A stretch of 64,000 nt of DNA from Ferirhizobium litorale (GCA_030028905.1 JALDYZ010000013.1:82219-146218); one strand, 5' to 3'; counted from the first letter of the stretch, positions 49,991 through 58,897 are shown. Numbers and translations: made by a program. The notes: generated from the letters alone by a model not told the origin.

Positions 49991-52093
49991 TCACTCGCCC
50001 TGCTGGGCAATCTCCGCCGGTCGCACCAGCGGCGTGACGCGGCGAATGGTGACGCGGCGGTTCTGCTGCTCCGGCCCGTCGGTGTCGACCTTCAGGAAGC
50101 GCTCGCCATAGCCCTGCGTTGTCAGGTTTTCCGGCGGGATGCCGTAGACGTCGGTCAGCACGTTGGCGACGGATTCGGCGCGCTCGTCCGAAAGAAACAG
50201 GTTGCTCTCGTCTGAACCGACCGCGTCCGTGTGGCCTTCGATCAGGAAGGTTTCCGCCGGGTCGCTGTCGAGCGTCTTGTTGATCGCGTCGGCAACCTTG
50301 CGCAGGGATGAGGCCTGGTTCATCGAGATTTCCGCGCTTCCGGTCGCGAAGGTGATGGTATCGAGGTCGATACGACGCACCTTGTCGCGGATACGGGCCG
50401 AGTACCTCACCTCGTCGAGCGTGTAGACCCGCTCCACCGGTTCGACCGGCGGCTGGTCGAGGAACTCGTAGTAGTCGCGGTCCGGCTCGCTGCTGGTGTC
50501 GATGATGTAGTCGTTGACCGGGATCGTCAGACGCATTGGCGGCAGGCCGATGCCCGGGTCGCGGTAAATATAGCGAACGTCGGGATTTTCATAGAGCTCC
50601 GGCGAGTAGAACAGCACGTATTCGCGCTCGCGGGCATCGACGCGCGAACGGCGGATGATGTCGCCCCAGCGGTTGCGCACGGTGACGATCCGATCGCCGT
50701 TCGGCCGCACAACCACTTCCCGCACGCGCCCATACGACAGGCTCTCGTAGCTGACGCGCTCGCCCTGGCGGCGGAAGCGGTAGCTGTCATCGTGGCGGAC
50801 GATGGTGCGGTTGTCGATGTTGATGATCGTGCGGTTGTCCTCGCGGCGGCGGACGTTGACGCCGTCCGGCACCTCGTAGCGTGGACGCTCGCGCAGCGCC
50901 TGGCCACGTTCGCGGGTGACGTTTTCGATTCTGACCGGACCGCGCGGGCGACCGGCATTGTCGACCTGCGCCTCGGCATCCGACCGTGGCGCCCTGACGT
51001 TGCGCTGCTCGGCGCGCTGCTTGCGGCGTTCCTCGCGGGTCTTCGCGTTGCCGGTGCGATCGGCATCCTTGTCGCTGTCGAGGACGGCCGTGCCGTTGTC
51101 GACCGGCAGGACGATGGTTTCGTCGGTGCCAGCCGGGTTTTCGGCATTGCGGCGCTTGCGCTCGCGCACTTCCGGCTTTTCGCTGGATGCCTTCTGGCCT
51201 GCCTGAGGTCTAGCGTTCTTCTGCTCTTCCGCCTGCTGCTCGAGTTGCTGCTGTTGCCGCTGCGCGCGCTCCTGCTGGCGCTTTTTGCGAAGCTCCTCGC
51301 GGCTTAGCTGCTCTTGCTCGCCCCCGACCTCGCCTGCCGGCTGCTCCGCCTGCTGCTGGGTTTCCGGCCGCGGCTCTTCAACTTGCTGCGGGTCCTCAGA
51401 CTGCTGCTGCTGTTCGGCCTCCTGCCGCTGCTGCTCGCGCAGCTTGCGACGCTCTTCGCGGCTCAACTGGCCGCCACCCTGATCCTGCGGCTCGGCTTTC
51501 GGCTGCTCGATCTGTTGCTGCTCGGCCTGCTGCTCGCGCTTCGGCTTGCGCTTCACCGGCTCCTCGGCTTGCGCTTCCTTCTCGGCCTTCTGCCGCTTCT
51601 CTTGTTTTTGCTGCTCGGCCTGCTGCTCGTGCTTCGGCTTGCGCTTCGCCGGCTCCTCAGCCTGCGCTTCCTTCTCGGCCTTCTGGCGCTTCTCCGGCTT
51701 CTGCTGCTGCTCGGCCTGCTCGCGCTTCGGCTTGCGCTTCATCGGCTCCTCGGCCTGTGCTTCCTTCTCGGCCTTCTGCCGCTTCTCCGGCTTCTGCTGT
51801 TGTTCGGCTTGCTGCTCGCGTTTCGGCTTGCGCTTCGGCTCTTCAGCCTGCGCCTCTTGTTCTGCCTGCTGCTTGCGTTGTTCGCGCAGCTTGCGGCGTT
51901 CCTCGCGGCTCAGTTGCTCGCCATCCTGTGCCTGCGCCACGATTTCGCCGTCTTCACCCGAGGTCCTTATGACGTCGCTGGTCACGAAACCGGCGATGGG
52001 GCGTATATTGGCGGCGCCTGCCGGCTGGACCAGCAATGACAGCGACACGAGCGGAAACGCCACGGTGGCGAGCAGTCTGGATCTTCTAGCCAT
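49991..52093 (-). CDS. OmpA family protein with long charged repeat region
   Basis: A 700-residue envelope protein from the ATG at 52091-52093 with GTGAGGAAA upstream. A signal peptide (to about residue 27, 'QPAGA') is followed by a region of about 270 residues made of Gln, Glu, Lys and Arg, including four copies of a 31-residue unit around 'KRKPKREQQAEQQ' and 'EKRQKAEKEAQAEEP' and three 'QLSREE' motifs. A central part with 'INIDNRTIVRHDD' follows, then the C-terminal OmpA domain ('FLIEGHTDAVGSDESNLFLSDERA') that binds peptidoglycan. The charged stretch may span the periplasm as a helix. Length and the repeat make the protein variable between strains, as is common. Confidence 0.87.
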   Translation of the reverse strand: MARRSRLLATVAFPLVSLSLLVQPAGAANIRPIAGFVTSDVIRTSGEDGEIVAQAQDGEQLSREERRKLREQRKQQAEQEAQAEEPKRKPKREQQAEQQQKPEKRQKAEKEAQAEEPMKRKPKREQAEQQQKPEKRQKAEKEAQAEEPAKRKPKHEQQAEQQKQEKRQKAEKEAQAEEPVKRKPKREQQAEQQQIEQPKAEPQDQGGGQLSREERRKLREQQRQEAEQQQQSEDPQQVEEPRPETQQQAEQPAGEVGGEQEQLSREELRKKRQQERAQRQQQQLEQQAEEQKNARPQAGQKASSEKPEVRERKRRNAENPAGTDETIVLPVDNGTAVLDSDKDADRTGNAKTREERRKQRAEQRNVRAPRSDAEAQVDNAGRPRGPVRIENVTRERGQALRERPRYEVPDGVNVRRREDNRTIINIDNRTIVRHDDSYRFRRQGERVSYESLSYGRVREVVVRPNGDRIVTVRNRWGDIIRRSRVDAREREYVLFYSPELYENPDVRYIYRDPGIGLPPMRLTIPVNDYIIDTSSEPDRDYYEFLDQPPVEPVERVYTLDEVRYSARIRDKVRRIDLDTITFATGSAEISMNQASSLRKVADAINKTLDSDPAETFLIEGHTDAVGSDESNLFLSDERAESVANVLTDVYGIPPENLTTQGYGERFLKVDTDGPEQQNRRVTIRRVTPLVRPAEIAQQGE
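51540..51850 (-). repeat. Tandem coding repeat, about 93-bp unit, in the OmpA-like gene
   Basis: A motif coding KRKPK recurs at about 51540, 51633, 51726 and 51822, giving a period of roughly 93 bases (31 codons). Copies differ by a few substitutions and by one- or two-codon length changes, the sign of unequal crossing-over or slippage. Confidence 0.75.
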
Positions 52094-52503
52094 ACTAAAT
52101 TTCCTCACTTGCAATGACCCTTTTCGGGCCGCGGTTCTGTGAGCAGGACATTGAGGGCATTTTGTGTTTGTTCCGGAATTTCCGACGCTTGTCCTCAATC
52201 CTCGCTGTCATTGGGGTATCGTTTCCAACCTTAACTCGTCATGAATGCCATCGACATCGGCGGTTCATCATCGTTAAGGCCGCCATCGGCGGCAGCTCCG
52301 GCGGAAGCGGGGCAAGCCTGCCCCCAAGACACCCGTGGCAACAGTGCTCACGCCGTATTAAACGCGTGAACAGCAATTCCTGTTGCATTTTGCCGCAAAA
52401 AAGGAAGAGTAAGCGCCAAGGTCGGGGCCGTTGCTCCGGCCGCATCTTGAGCCGGCGCGGAGAAAAGCAACAAGCCCGCCGGCTGCCAACAGAGAGGACA
52501 CAC
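52094..52503. other. 410-bp divergent intergenic region before the ABC transporter operon
   Basis: This should hold promoters for the OmpA-like gene and the binding-protein gene. No convincing gene, RNA or operator is visible. A frame continuing upstream of the binding-protein ATG lacks a ribosome site and would destroy the signal peptide, so it was not used. Confidence 0.5.
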
Positions 52504-53280
52504 ATGCGCATTTCGACTCGTTTTCTTGCCGCGGCTTCCATTGCGGCAATGACCCTGTTTGCCGGTTCGGCGATGGCCGAGGACAAGCTCATCATCGGTA
52601 CGGAAGGCGCCTACCCGCCCTTCAACAACCTCGAAGCGGACGGCACCCTCGTCGGTTTCGACATCGACATCGCCCGCGCTCTTTGCGATGAGATGAAGGT
52701 CACCTGCGAATTCGTCACCAACGACTGGGATGGCATCATTCCGGCGCTCCAGTCCAAGAAATTCGACGCGATCATCGCTTCCATGTCGATCACGCCCGAG
52801 CGCCTGGAGAAGGTCGACTTCACCAACAAGTACTACAACACCGGCCCGGCGATTGCGGTTCCGAAGGATTCCGACATCACGGAAGCCAACGAAGAAACGC
52901 TTGCTGGCAAGGTGCTCGGCGCCCAGGGGTCGACCACCCACGCCAACTACGCCGAAGCCCACATGAAGAAGTCGGAACTCAAGCTCTATCCGACCGCCGA
53001 CGAGTACAAGCTCGACATCACCAATGGCCGCGTTGACGGCGTGGTCGACGATATCGTCGTGCTGTCCGAGTGGGTGAAGTCGGATGCCGGCAGCTGCTGC
53101 CGCATCATCCAGCTGCCGATCGACGAGCAGATCAACGGCAAGGGCGCCGGCATCGCCGTCCGCAAGGGCGAAACCGAGCTTGCACAGAAGTTCAACACCG
53201 CCATCGACGCCATCCGCGCCAATGGCAAGTACAAGGAAATCAACGACAAGTACTTCGACTTCGACGTCTACGGCGAATAA
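52504..53280 (+). CDS. Basic amino-acid ABC transporter substrate-binding protein
   Basis: A 258-residue periplasmic protein with a signal peptide ('AAMTLFAGSAMA') and the SBP_bac_3 fold. 'EGAYPPFNNLEADGTLVGFDIDIARALCDEM' and 'NDWDGIIPALQSKKFDAIIASMSITPER' match lysine/arginine/ornithine or histidine binding proteins (ArgT/HisJ). AGAGAGGA precedes the ATG. It is followed by two permease genes after a gap with two hairpins that could keep binding-protein mRNA more abundant. Confidence 0.92.
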   Translation: MRISTRFLAAASIAAMTLFAGSAMAEDKLIIGTEGAYPPFNNLEADGTLVGFDIDIARALCDEMKVTCEFVTNDWDGIIPALQSKKFDAIIASMSITPERLEKVDFTNKYYNTGPAIAVPKDSDITEANEETLAGKVLGAQGSTTHANYAEAHMKKSELKLYPTADEYKLDITNGRVDGVVDDIVVLSEWVKSDAGSCCRIIQLPIDEQINGKGAGIAVRKGETELAQKFNTAIDAIRANGKYKEINDKYFDFDVYGE

Positions 53281-53301
53281 GCCCTGGTCGAGGTGGAAGG
53301 C

Positions 53302-53324
53302 GGTGCCGGCAACAGCCCGGCACC
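53302..53324 (+). terminator. Hairpin after the binding-protein gene
   Basis: A perfect 8-bp stem (53302-53309 with 53317-53324) lies 21 bases past the stop codon with no T-run. Such hairpins often protect binding-protein mRNA from 3' decay. Confidence 0.55.
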
Positions 53325-53408
53325 GGAACTTGCCTGGAATTCCATCACCGATCCGGCGTGAATCGAGCGTGCAACGCGATTTTGCGGGGGATTGGTTGAA
53401 AAAAGTGT

Positions 53409-53435
53409 ATGGCGGAAGGCTTGCTCTTCCGCCAT
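53409..53435 (+). terminator. Attenuator-like hairpin before the permease genes
   Basis: A perfect 10-bp stem (53409-53418 with 53426-53435) with a 7-base loop is followed by TCTTATTTG. It is in the 213-bp gap before the first permease gene and could stop part of the transcripts. Confidence 0.6.
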
Positions 53436-53494
53436 TCTTATTTGAAAAAGACGAAACAAGAACAGGCGGCAAAGTCCGCAGGGGGAAGTATTGA

Positions 53495-54298
53495 ATGAGC
53501 GGACTTTTTTCCGCCCTCAGTTCGTTCTGGGCCTGGATTGGCTACGCATTCGATCCGCTATGCGGACCCGTGGGGCTCTTTCGAATATTCGCTTCCGACA
53601 CGATCGTGGCTTGCGGCGACGCGGGCTGGGGCGATGAAATCGCCTTCGGCGTGAAGGTCACCATTTCGCTCGCACTCGTGACCCTGCCGGTCGGTCTCGT
53701 TCTCGGCTTCTTTATCGCGCTGGCGCTGCAATCGCGTGACAAGGCGCTGCGCACCGCCGCCGGCATCTACACGACGATCTTCCGCGGCCTTCCCGAACTG
53801 CTGACGCTGTTCATCGTCTACTACGGGCTGCAGATGGCGATCCAGTCGATGCTTGCCTACATGGGCGTCGAGGAGCGCATCGAGATCAATGCCTTCTTCG
53901 CCGGCATGATCGCCCTTTCCGTCGTCTTTTCGTCCTATTGCTCCGAGGTCCTGCTGTCGGCTTTCCGCGCGATCCCCAAGGGCCAGTACGAAGCCGGCGA
54001 TGCGCTCGGCTTCCACCGCGGTCGCACCATGCTGCTGATCATCCTGCCGCAACTGATCCGCATCGCCCTGCCCGGCCTCGGCAATCTGTGGATGAGCCTC
54101 CTGAAGGACACCGCGCTCGTTTCCGTCATCGGCCTTTCCGATATCCTGCGCCAGACGGGCGTTGCGGCCAAGGTCAGCAAGGAAGCCTTCTTCTTCTATC
54201 TCCTCGCCTGCTGTCTCTTCCTGGTGCTGGCGATGCTGTCCTCGATCGGCATCGGCTTCATCGACCGATGGACCAAGCGCTCGGAGGTCCGTCGATGA
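53495..54298 (+). CDS. Amino-acid ABC transporter permease (HisQ type)
   Basis: A 267-residue inner-membrane permease with about five helices and the conserved cytoplasmic loop 'EAGDALGFHRGRTMLLIILPQLIRIALPGLGN', where the ATPase docks. It is the first of two permease genes, which overlap by four bases (ATGA). Confidence 0.92.
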   Translation: MSGLFSALSSFWAWIGYAFDPLCGPVGLFRIFASDTIVACGDAGWGDEIAFGVKVTISLALVTLPVGLVLGFFIALALQSRDKALRTAAGIYTTIFRGLPELLTLFIVYYGLQMAIQSMLAYMGVEERIEINAFFAGMIALSVVFSSYCSEVLLSAFRAIPKGQYEAGDALGFHRGRTMLLIILPQLIRIALPGLGNLWMSLLKDTALVSVIGLSDILRQTGVAAKVSKEAFFFYLLACCLFLVLAMLSSIGIGFIDRWTKRSEVRR

Positions 54299-55125
54299 GC
54301 TACGCCGAAAAGCTCCTGCCGCCGCAGCCGGCGCCTCCTGTCCTTGCGCCGCCGGTCTCGTGGTCGCGCATCTTTGGTCTCTGCGTCATGGGGCTATGGG
54401 CGGCGCTCGCCGCCAGCCTGCTCTACATGATGGTTTCCGGCTGGGACAACGAGAAGTTCCTGCGCTACGGGCCGCGCTACCTGTCCGGCCTGTGGGTGAC
54501 CGTCTCGCTGGTCGGCCTGTCGGTCGTCATGGGCGCGCTCATGTCGCTGCCGATCGCCTTTGCCCGCATGTCGACGAGCAAGGTCCTCAACGCGATCTCC
54601 TATTGCTACGTCTACATCTTCCGCGGCACGCCGCTGCTCGCCCAGCTCTATCTGATCTATTACGGCCTCGGCAGCTTCAAGCCGCAGCTCGATTCGGTCG
54701 GCCTGTGGTGGTTCTTCCGCGATGCCTGGTATTGCGGCCTGCTGTCGCTGACGCTCAACACCGCCGCCTATCAGGCCGAAATCCTGCGCGGCGCGATTCA
54801 GAGCGTCCCGCGTGGCCAGCATGAAGGTGCCGCCGCCCTCGGCCTGCCGAAGAAGGTCGCCTTCCTCAAGATCATCCTGCCGCAGGCCCTCATCGTCGCG
54901 CTTCGTCCCTACGGCAACGAGATCATCCTGCTCATCAAGGGCTCGGCGGTCGTTGCCGTCATCACCGTGTTCGACCTGATGGGACAGACCCGCTACGCCT
55001 TCTCGCGCACCTTCGACTACCAGGCCTATCTGTGGGCGGCGATCTTCTATCTCGCCATCGTCGAGGCGCTGCGCCATCTCTGGGCCTGGATCGAAGCCCG
55101 CCTGACGCGTCACTTGAAGCGTTGA
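54295..55125 (+). CDS. Amino-acid ABC transporter permease (HisM type)
   Basis: A 276-residue permease from the ATG at 54295, coupled to the preceding gene by the ATGA overlap. The ATPase-docking loop is 'HEGAAALGLPKKVAFLKIILPQALIVALRPYGN'. No ATP-binding gene follows; the next gene is a cold-shock gene. The transporter must borrow an ATPase encoded elsewhere. Confidence 0.92.
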   Translation: MSYAEKLLPPQPAPPVLAPPVSWSRIFGLCVMGLWAALAASLLYMMVSGWDNEKFLRYGPRYLSGLWVTVSLVGLSVVMGALMSLPIAFARMSTSKVLNAISYCYVYIFRGTPLLAQLYLIYYGLGSFKPQLDSVGLWWFFRDAWYCGLLSLTLNTAAYQAEILRGAIQSVPRGQHEGAAALGLPKKVAFLKIILPQALIVALRPYGNEIILLIKGSAVVAVITVFDLMGQTRYAFSRTFDYQAYLWAAIFYLAIVEALRHLWAWIEARLTRHLKR

Positions 55126-55480
55126 AGCCGCCGGAAAGGTGCACGGCATTGTTGACGTGCCCCATATCGTCGATCGTTATGGGGTGGCGGAACGTTGGTG
55201 TCGCCTTTGTCGTCATGGCCACAAAACGGGACTGCCAGGACAGTGATGCAACGCCGCTTTATGCCGCCGTCGCAACCCCGTTATAGATGTGCAGAAAACT
55301 AAAAGTTGACAATCGAGCGCAATACCTCTATCTAAGGTTTATCGATATTTTGTTGCTGAGCTTTGGTTATTGCGCGATTAGCACCGCGCCCTGAACGAAC
55401 CCTCCCCGTACAATGATCGTTATCATCATCCGCAACGCCTTCGCGTGGCGGTCGTCTATATTGCTATGAAAGGGTTCATC
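55126..55480. other. 355-bp region with cspA promoter and long leader
   Basis: The first part (to about 55300) shows no gene. From the promoter at 55306-55334 to the cspA ATG there are about 140 bases of untranslated leader, a usual feature of cold-shock mRNAs that fold differently at low temperature. No other element is recognised. Confidence 0.55.
55306..55334 (+). promoter_or_regulatory. Sigma-70 promoter of cspA
   Basis: TTGACA (55306-55311) and TATCTA (55329-55334) are separated by exactly 17 bases. This is the clearest housekeeping promoter seen in the window and gives a leader of about 140 bases. Confidence 0.75.
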
Positions 55481-55690
55481 ATGACCACTGGCACCGTTAA
55501 ATGGTTCAATTCCACAAAAGGCTTCGGCTTCATTCAGCCTGACAACGGCGGCGCTGACGCCTTCGTTCACATCTCTGCCGTAGAGCGCGCCGGAATGCGC
55601 GAAATCGTCGAAGGCCAGAAGATCGGCTACGACCTTGAGCGCGACAACAAGTCGGGCAAGATGTCGGCCTGCAATCTCCAGGCTGCTTGA
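55481..55690 (+). CDS. cspA: Cold-shock protein
   Basis: A 69-residue RNA chaperone with the RNP1 motif 'KGFGFI' and RNP2 'AFVHI'. The start at 55481 follows AAAGGG. It melts RNA structures at low temperature. A long leader and strong promoter lie upstream, and a terminator downstream separates it from two small charged-protein genes. Confidence 0.94.
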   Translation: MTTGTVKWFNSTKGFGFIQPDNGGADAFVHISAVERAGMREIVEGQKIGYDLERDNKSGKMSACNLQAA

Positions 55691-55755
55691 TTTTGGTATC
55701 CGCTTTCCCTTGACCACGGATGTACTGGCACTGTCGAGAGCATGATACCAAGCGA

Positions 55756-55784
55756 GGTCAGGCATTTGTTGCCTGGCCTTTTTT
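55756..55784 (+). terminator. Intrinsic terminator after cspA
   Basis: A 9-bp stem (55756-55764 with 55770-55778, one G-T pair) with a 5-base loop is followed by TTTTTT. Confidence 0.9.
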
Positions 55785-55826
55785 ATTTCCGCTCGCTTTG
55801 GCGAGCATCACAGAAAGGGCGAGAAC

Positions 55827-56048
55827 ATGACCGAGACCCACAGCAAACCGCGTCAACAGGCAGAGATTGCCTTCGGCAGGACACAGTCGCAGTTCTTCGC
55901 ACGCGAGCGCGCCCTCGATGAACTCGACGCGATCGTGGCTGCCCGCGACGAAAAGACCCTGAGGCTGCGCGAGGCCCGTCTTGCCAAGGAATTGCAGGAC
56001 AGCCTGCTGCCGCCAGCCAAGCCTTCGAAACGTGTCAAAAAGTCCTGA
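55827..56048 (+). CDS. Small conserved charged protein
   Basis: A 73-residue protein, helical and charged, with 'FFARERALDELDAIVAARDEKTLRLREARLAKEL' and a basic tail ending 'KRVKKS'. GAAAGGGCGAGAAC precedes the ATG. In rhizobia proteins like this are often encoded after cold-shock genes; the function is unknown. A longer reading frame on the other strand covers it but lacks a ribosome site. Confidence 0.7.
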   Translation: MTETHSKPRQQAEIAFGRTQSQFFARERALDELDAIVAARDEKTLRLREARLAKELQDSLLPPAKPSKRVKKS

Positions 56049-56084
56049 CCGTGGTCGGCATGACACCTTAACTGGAATAGAGAT

Positions 56085-56465
56085 TTGAGAAACATCAGAA
56101 ATAACGAACTTTCCGACCGTCGCGGCACCGCTGCCGACGCAAAGGCGGCTCTCCTTCAAGCCTATCGCGCCGCCAAGGAAGCTGCTGAGCCGACCCGTGA
56201 GGCCAAACAGGCGGAACGCCTTGCAATCGCCGAAGCCCGGGAATCGCGCCGCGCCGAACGCGAGCAGTTGAAGCTCGATGAACAAAATCGCGTCGAAGCG
56301 GAGACAGCGGAGCGTGATGCCGCCCTCGCAGCAGCTGCAAGAGCTGAAATCGACGCGCGCGAGATGGCCGACAAGAATCGCGTTGCGCGCGTCCTTGAGG
56401 ACGAAGCGGCCCGCAAGGCCGAGCGCGACCGGCGCTACGCCGCCCGGAAAGCCCGCCAGGGCTGA
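56085..56465 (+). CDS. Small Ala/Glu/Arg-rich coiled-coil protein (DUF6481-like)
   Basis: A 126-residue protein starting with TTG (56085-56087), with GGAATAGAG upstream. Almost all of it is a single charged helix ('TREAKQAERLAIAEARESRRAEREQLK' region), suggesting a coiled coil or nucleic-acid-binding helix. It lies 37 bases after the previous small gene and is probably in the same transcript. The name is from the resemblance to a rhizobial family found behind csp genes; the role is unknown. Confidence 0.65.
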   Translation: MRNIRNNELSDRRGTAADAKAALLQAYRAAKEAAEPTREAKQAERLAIAEARESRRAEREQLKLDEQNRVEAETAERDAALAAAARAEIDAREMADKNRVARVLEDEAARKAERDRRYAARKARQG

Positions 56466-56726
56466 AAGTTGACGTTCAGACTTTCTGACGGGGTGCCTGT
56501 TGGCTTCGAAAGCAAACTGCATCCCGGATGCGTCTGGCCACTCGTGTTTCCTTAGACCACGACTGCATTGTCATTCGGGATCCCCGGCAGCACTCGTCGC
56601 ATGATGATGCTAACACACTGAAAACATACGAATAGTTTACTTGCCAAGGGCAAAAATAAAGCATTCATTAAGAATGCAGTGCTTCCCTGATCCTGTGACT
56701 GCTCAGGATGAAACGGGGGCCATGTC

Positions 56727-56993
56727 ATGAACCGAGAAATGGAATTGCAGCTTAAGGGATACGGTCTCACGACCGCCCATATCCTCTATCGCCTGCCGGA
56801 TCACCCGGTCATTCTCCAGACCTACATCTGGCAGGACTACGATCTTGCCCCGGACTTTCCGGAAATGTCCGGCTTCCTGAAATTCTGGCAGGAAAGGCTC
56901 GACGGCCCGCTGCATTCGGTGCGCTATGTCCACCGCCGGCTGATCACGGCCGGCGAATGGCGCGCGCTCAAGGGCGAATTCATCCTGCATTGA
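56727..56993 (+). CDS. usg: Usg family protein
   Basis: An 88-residue protein with 'MELQLKGYGLTTAHILYRLPDH' and 'WQDYDLAPDFPEM', which define the Usg family of alphaproteobacteria. The family has been mislabelled as aspartate-semialdehyde dehydrogenase in places; it is too short for that and its function is not established. Confidence 0.9.
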   Translation: MNREMELQLKGYGLTTAHILYRLPDHPVILQTYIWQDYDLAPDFPEMSGFLKFWQERLDGPLHSVRYVHRRLITAGEWRALKGEFILH

Positions 56994-57020
56994 CCGGTCA
57001 TCGGCCACGCGTCGCGGCGG

Positions 57021-57746
57021 TCACACATGCACCTCGCCATGCGAGAGTTCGCCCTCGCCGGAATCCCTGCGGAAGGTCGCATAGGTGATGAAGACATAGA
57101 ACGCTCCGATCGCCGCGATCACCGCCCATCCCGGGATCGGCCCGAAGTTCGCGTTCGCTGCGAGTTCGTGCCAAGAGTCGACATAGGCCCGATTTACAGC
57201 TGCCGCCGTTCCCGTCGAGGTGAAGATCTTCAGCACCCAGGCGAGCAGCAGGATGAAGTACATCCAGCAGTAGTTGCGCTTCAGCCGCCGGTCGAAGGCC
57301 TGCCGGTAGCTCATCAGGAACACCGGGTTGCGCAGGCTCTGCGCGATCGGCCCCGCCCAGTTGAGATTCGGTTCCGCTTGCGGACTGAGGATCTGGGCAA
57401 AGTAGCTGCGTTCGAGGCGCCGGACCCGGGCCCGATAGACATCGAAGAAGCGATAGCGCCGCGCCTCTATCAACAGCAGCAGGCTGATCAGCAACATGGC
57501 GAAGATGATGACCCCGTGGTGCGAGCTCGGCGTCGACAACGACACCGACAGAAGCGCCGCCACCACGGTAATGGCCCAGTTGCTGGTCCTGTCTATGCGA
57601 TCGCGCCAGCTTGCCATGCGTCCCATTTCGCCACGGTAGTAGTGGATGATCGCTGTGCTGGTTTCGTTCGGGCTCGCAGGCAGCGCCGGGCTGAATGGCT
57701 CGGTGGCGCCCGATGGGCGCAATATGGGGCTGGGTTCGGCAGCCAT
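57021..57746 (-). CDS. DUF2270 membrane protein
   Basis: A 241-residue protein with about four membrane helices and 'IIHYYRGEMGRMASWRDRIDRTSNWAI', 'EARRYRFFDVYRARVRRLE' and 'ALRNPVFLMSYRQAF'-like segments characteristic of DUF2270. The function is unknown. It is convergent with usg (27 bases apart). Confidence 0.88.
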   Translation of the reverse strand: MAAEPSPILRPSGATEPFSPALPASPNETSTAIIHYYRGEMGRMASWRDRIDRTSNWAITVVAALLSVSLSTPSSHHGVIIFAMLLISLLLLIEARRYRFFDVYRARVRRLERSYFAQILSPQAEPNLNWAGPIAQSLRNPVFLMSYRQAFDRRLKRNYCWMYFILLLAWVLKIFTSTGTAAAVNRAYVDSWHELAANANFGPIPGWAVIAAIGAFYVFITYATFRRDSGEGELSHGEVHV

Positions 57747-57969
57747 GGTGTTTCCTCCCGTATTGTTCTGCCGTGGCTGTTATATACTAGCACCTCCCGA
57801 CAAAATTGCGCGGCATTTGAGGATGTTAACGGGCTTTTCGCGCTCTCGCGGACGGTGGTTGGCTGCTGGTCGGCACCGGGCCGCACGATCCCGGTGGCGA
57901 ATGCGCATTGCCAAATGCCGGAAACCGCCTTAGACGCTGCCGCAGAAACAAAGCCGGCAGGACATGGTC

Positions 57970-58782
57970 ATGACGAAAATCGACGAAGAAGCTCTCGCGG
58001 AAGCCTATAACCGGGCTTTGGCGCTGGAAAAGTCCGGCGAGATCGATGCCGCCGTCGAGGCCTATCAGGAAGTGCTGGCGCTCGACCCGGAAGATCACGG
58101 CGGCGCCTCGGTGCGCCTTGCCGCGCTCGGCCGCGGCGACGCGCCGCCGCGCGCACCCGACGCCTATGTCGAGACGCTGTTCGACCAGCATGCCGAGGTC
58201 TTCGAGGATGTACTGGTCGAGCAACTCGGCTATTGCGTGCCACTCCTGCTGCGCCAGCGCCTGCAGGAGCTTGGCCTCGGGCCGTTCGGCCGCGTCCTCG
58301 ATCTCGGCTGCGGCACGGGCCTCACCGGCGGCGCGCTGCGCGACATGGCCGGCGACATCACCGGAATCGACCTTTCGGAAAAGATGGTCGAGATCGCCCA
58401 TGAAAAGGACCTCTACGAGACGCTCTATGTGGCGGAAGTCGAGGACTTTCTCGAAGACAACGACGAGGATCCCTTCGATCTTGTCGCCGCGACCGACGTG
58501 CTGCCCTATCTCGGCGCGCTCGAGCCGATCTTCTTCGGCGCCGCCGAAAACCTCAATGCCGGAGGACTTCTCGCCTTCTCGTCGGAGACCCTTCCCGCCG
58601 AGATCCTCGCCGGACGGCCGTTCATGGTCGGTCCACACCAGCGCTATGCCCACGCGGAAAGCTATGTGCGCGACCGGCTCGCTGCCACCGGCTTCGACAT
58701 CGTCGAGATGACCGAGATCAATGTCCGCATGCAGGAAGGCCAGCCGACCGCCGGCCATCTGGTGATCGCGCGGCTGCGGTAG
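57970..58782 (+). CDS. TPR-containing class I SAM-dependent methyltransferase
   Basis: About 270 residues from the ATG at 57970; an ATG two codons earlier is too close to AGGA. Residues 8-45 form one tetratricopeptide-like repeat ('AEAYNRALALEKSGEIDAAVEAYQEVLALDP'). A class I methyltransferase domain follows, with motif I 'VLDLGCGTGLTG', 'ITGIDLSEKM' and 'DLVAATDVLPYLG'. The TPR suggests a protein or large substrate. Related rhizobial proteins are uncharacterised. Confidence 0.87.
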   Translation: MTKIDEEALAEAYNRALALEKSGEIDAAVEAYQEVLALDPEDHGGASVRLAALGRGDAPPRAPDAYVETLFDQHAEVFEDVLVEQLGYCVPLLLRQRLQELGLGPFGRVLDLGCGTGLTGGALRDMAGDITGIDLSEKMVEIAHEKDLYETLYVAEVEDFLEDNDEDPFDLVAATDVLPYLGALEPIFFGAAENLNAGGLLAFSSETLPAEILAGRPFMVGPHQRYAHAESYVRDRLAATGFDIVEMTEINVRMQEGQPTAGHLVIARLR

Positions 58783-58828
58783 CGCTCGTCGCACGGCTGC
58801 GGCGCGACACAATCGGAAAGCAATCCTG

Positions 58829-58869
58829 AATTGCATATGATTGCTTGATGTTTACCGATAATTGCATAT
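58829..58869. repeat. Direct repeat AATTGCATAT upstream of the HhH membrane protein gene
   Basis: Two identical 10-bp copies (58829-58838 and 58860-58869) are spaced 31 bases apart, about three helical turns, in an AT-rich patch 29-69 bases before the next start codon. They may be regulator-binding sites. Confidence 0.5.
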
Positions 58870-58897
58870 CCTGTCGAGAGAACCGGGGGGTTGTGCA

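Noticed and set aside
52114..52503. N-terminal extension of the binding protein to 52114
   Set aside because: The added 130 residues have no ribosome site and would precede a normal signal peptide that begins at the ATG at 52504.
55758..56522. Minus-strand 254-codon open frame opposite the two small genes after cspA
   Set aside because: It starts without a ribosome site, runs into the cspA terminator and has no motif. The plus-strand small genes have ribosome sites and a conserved context.
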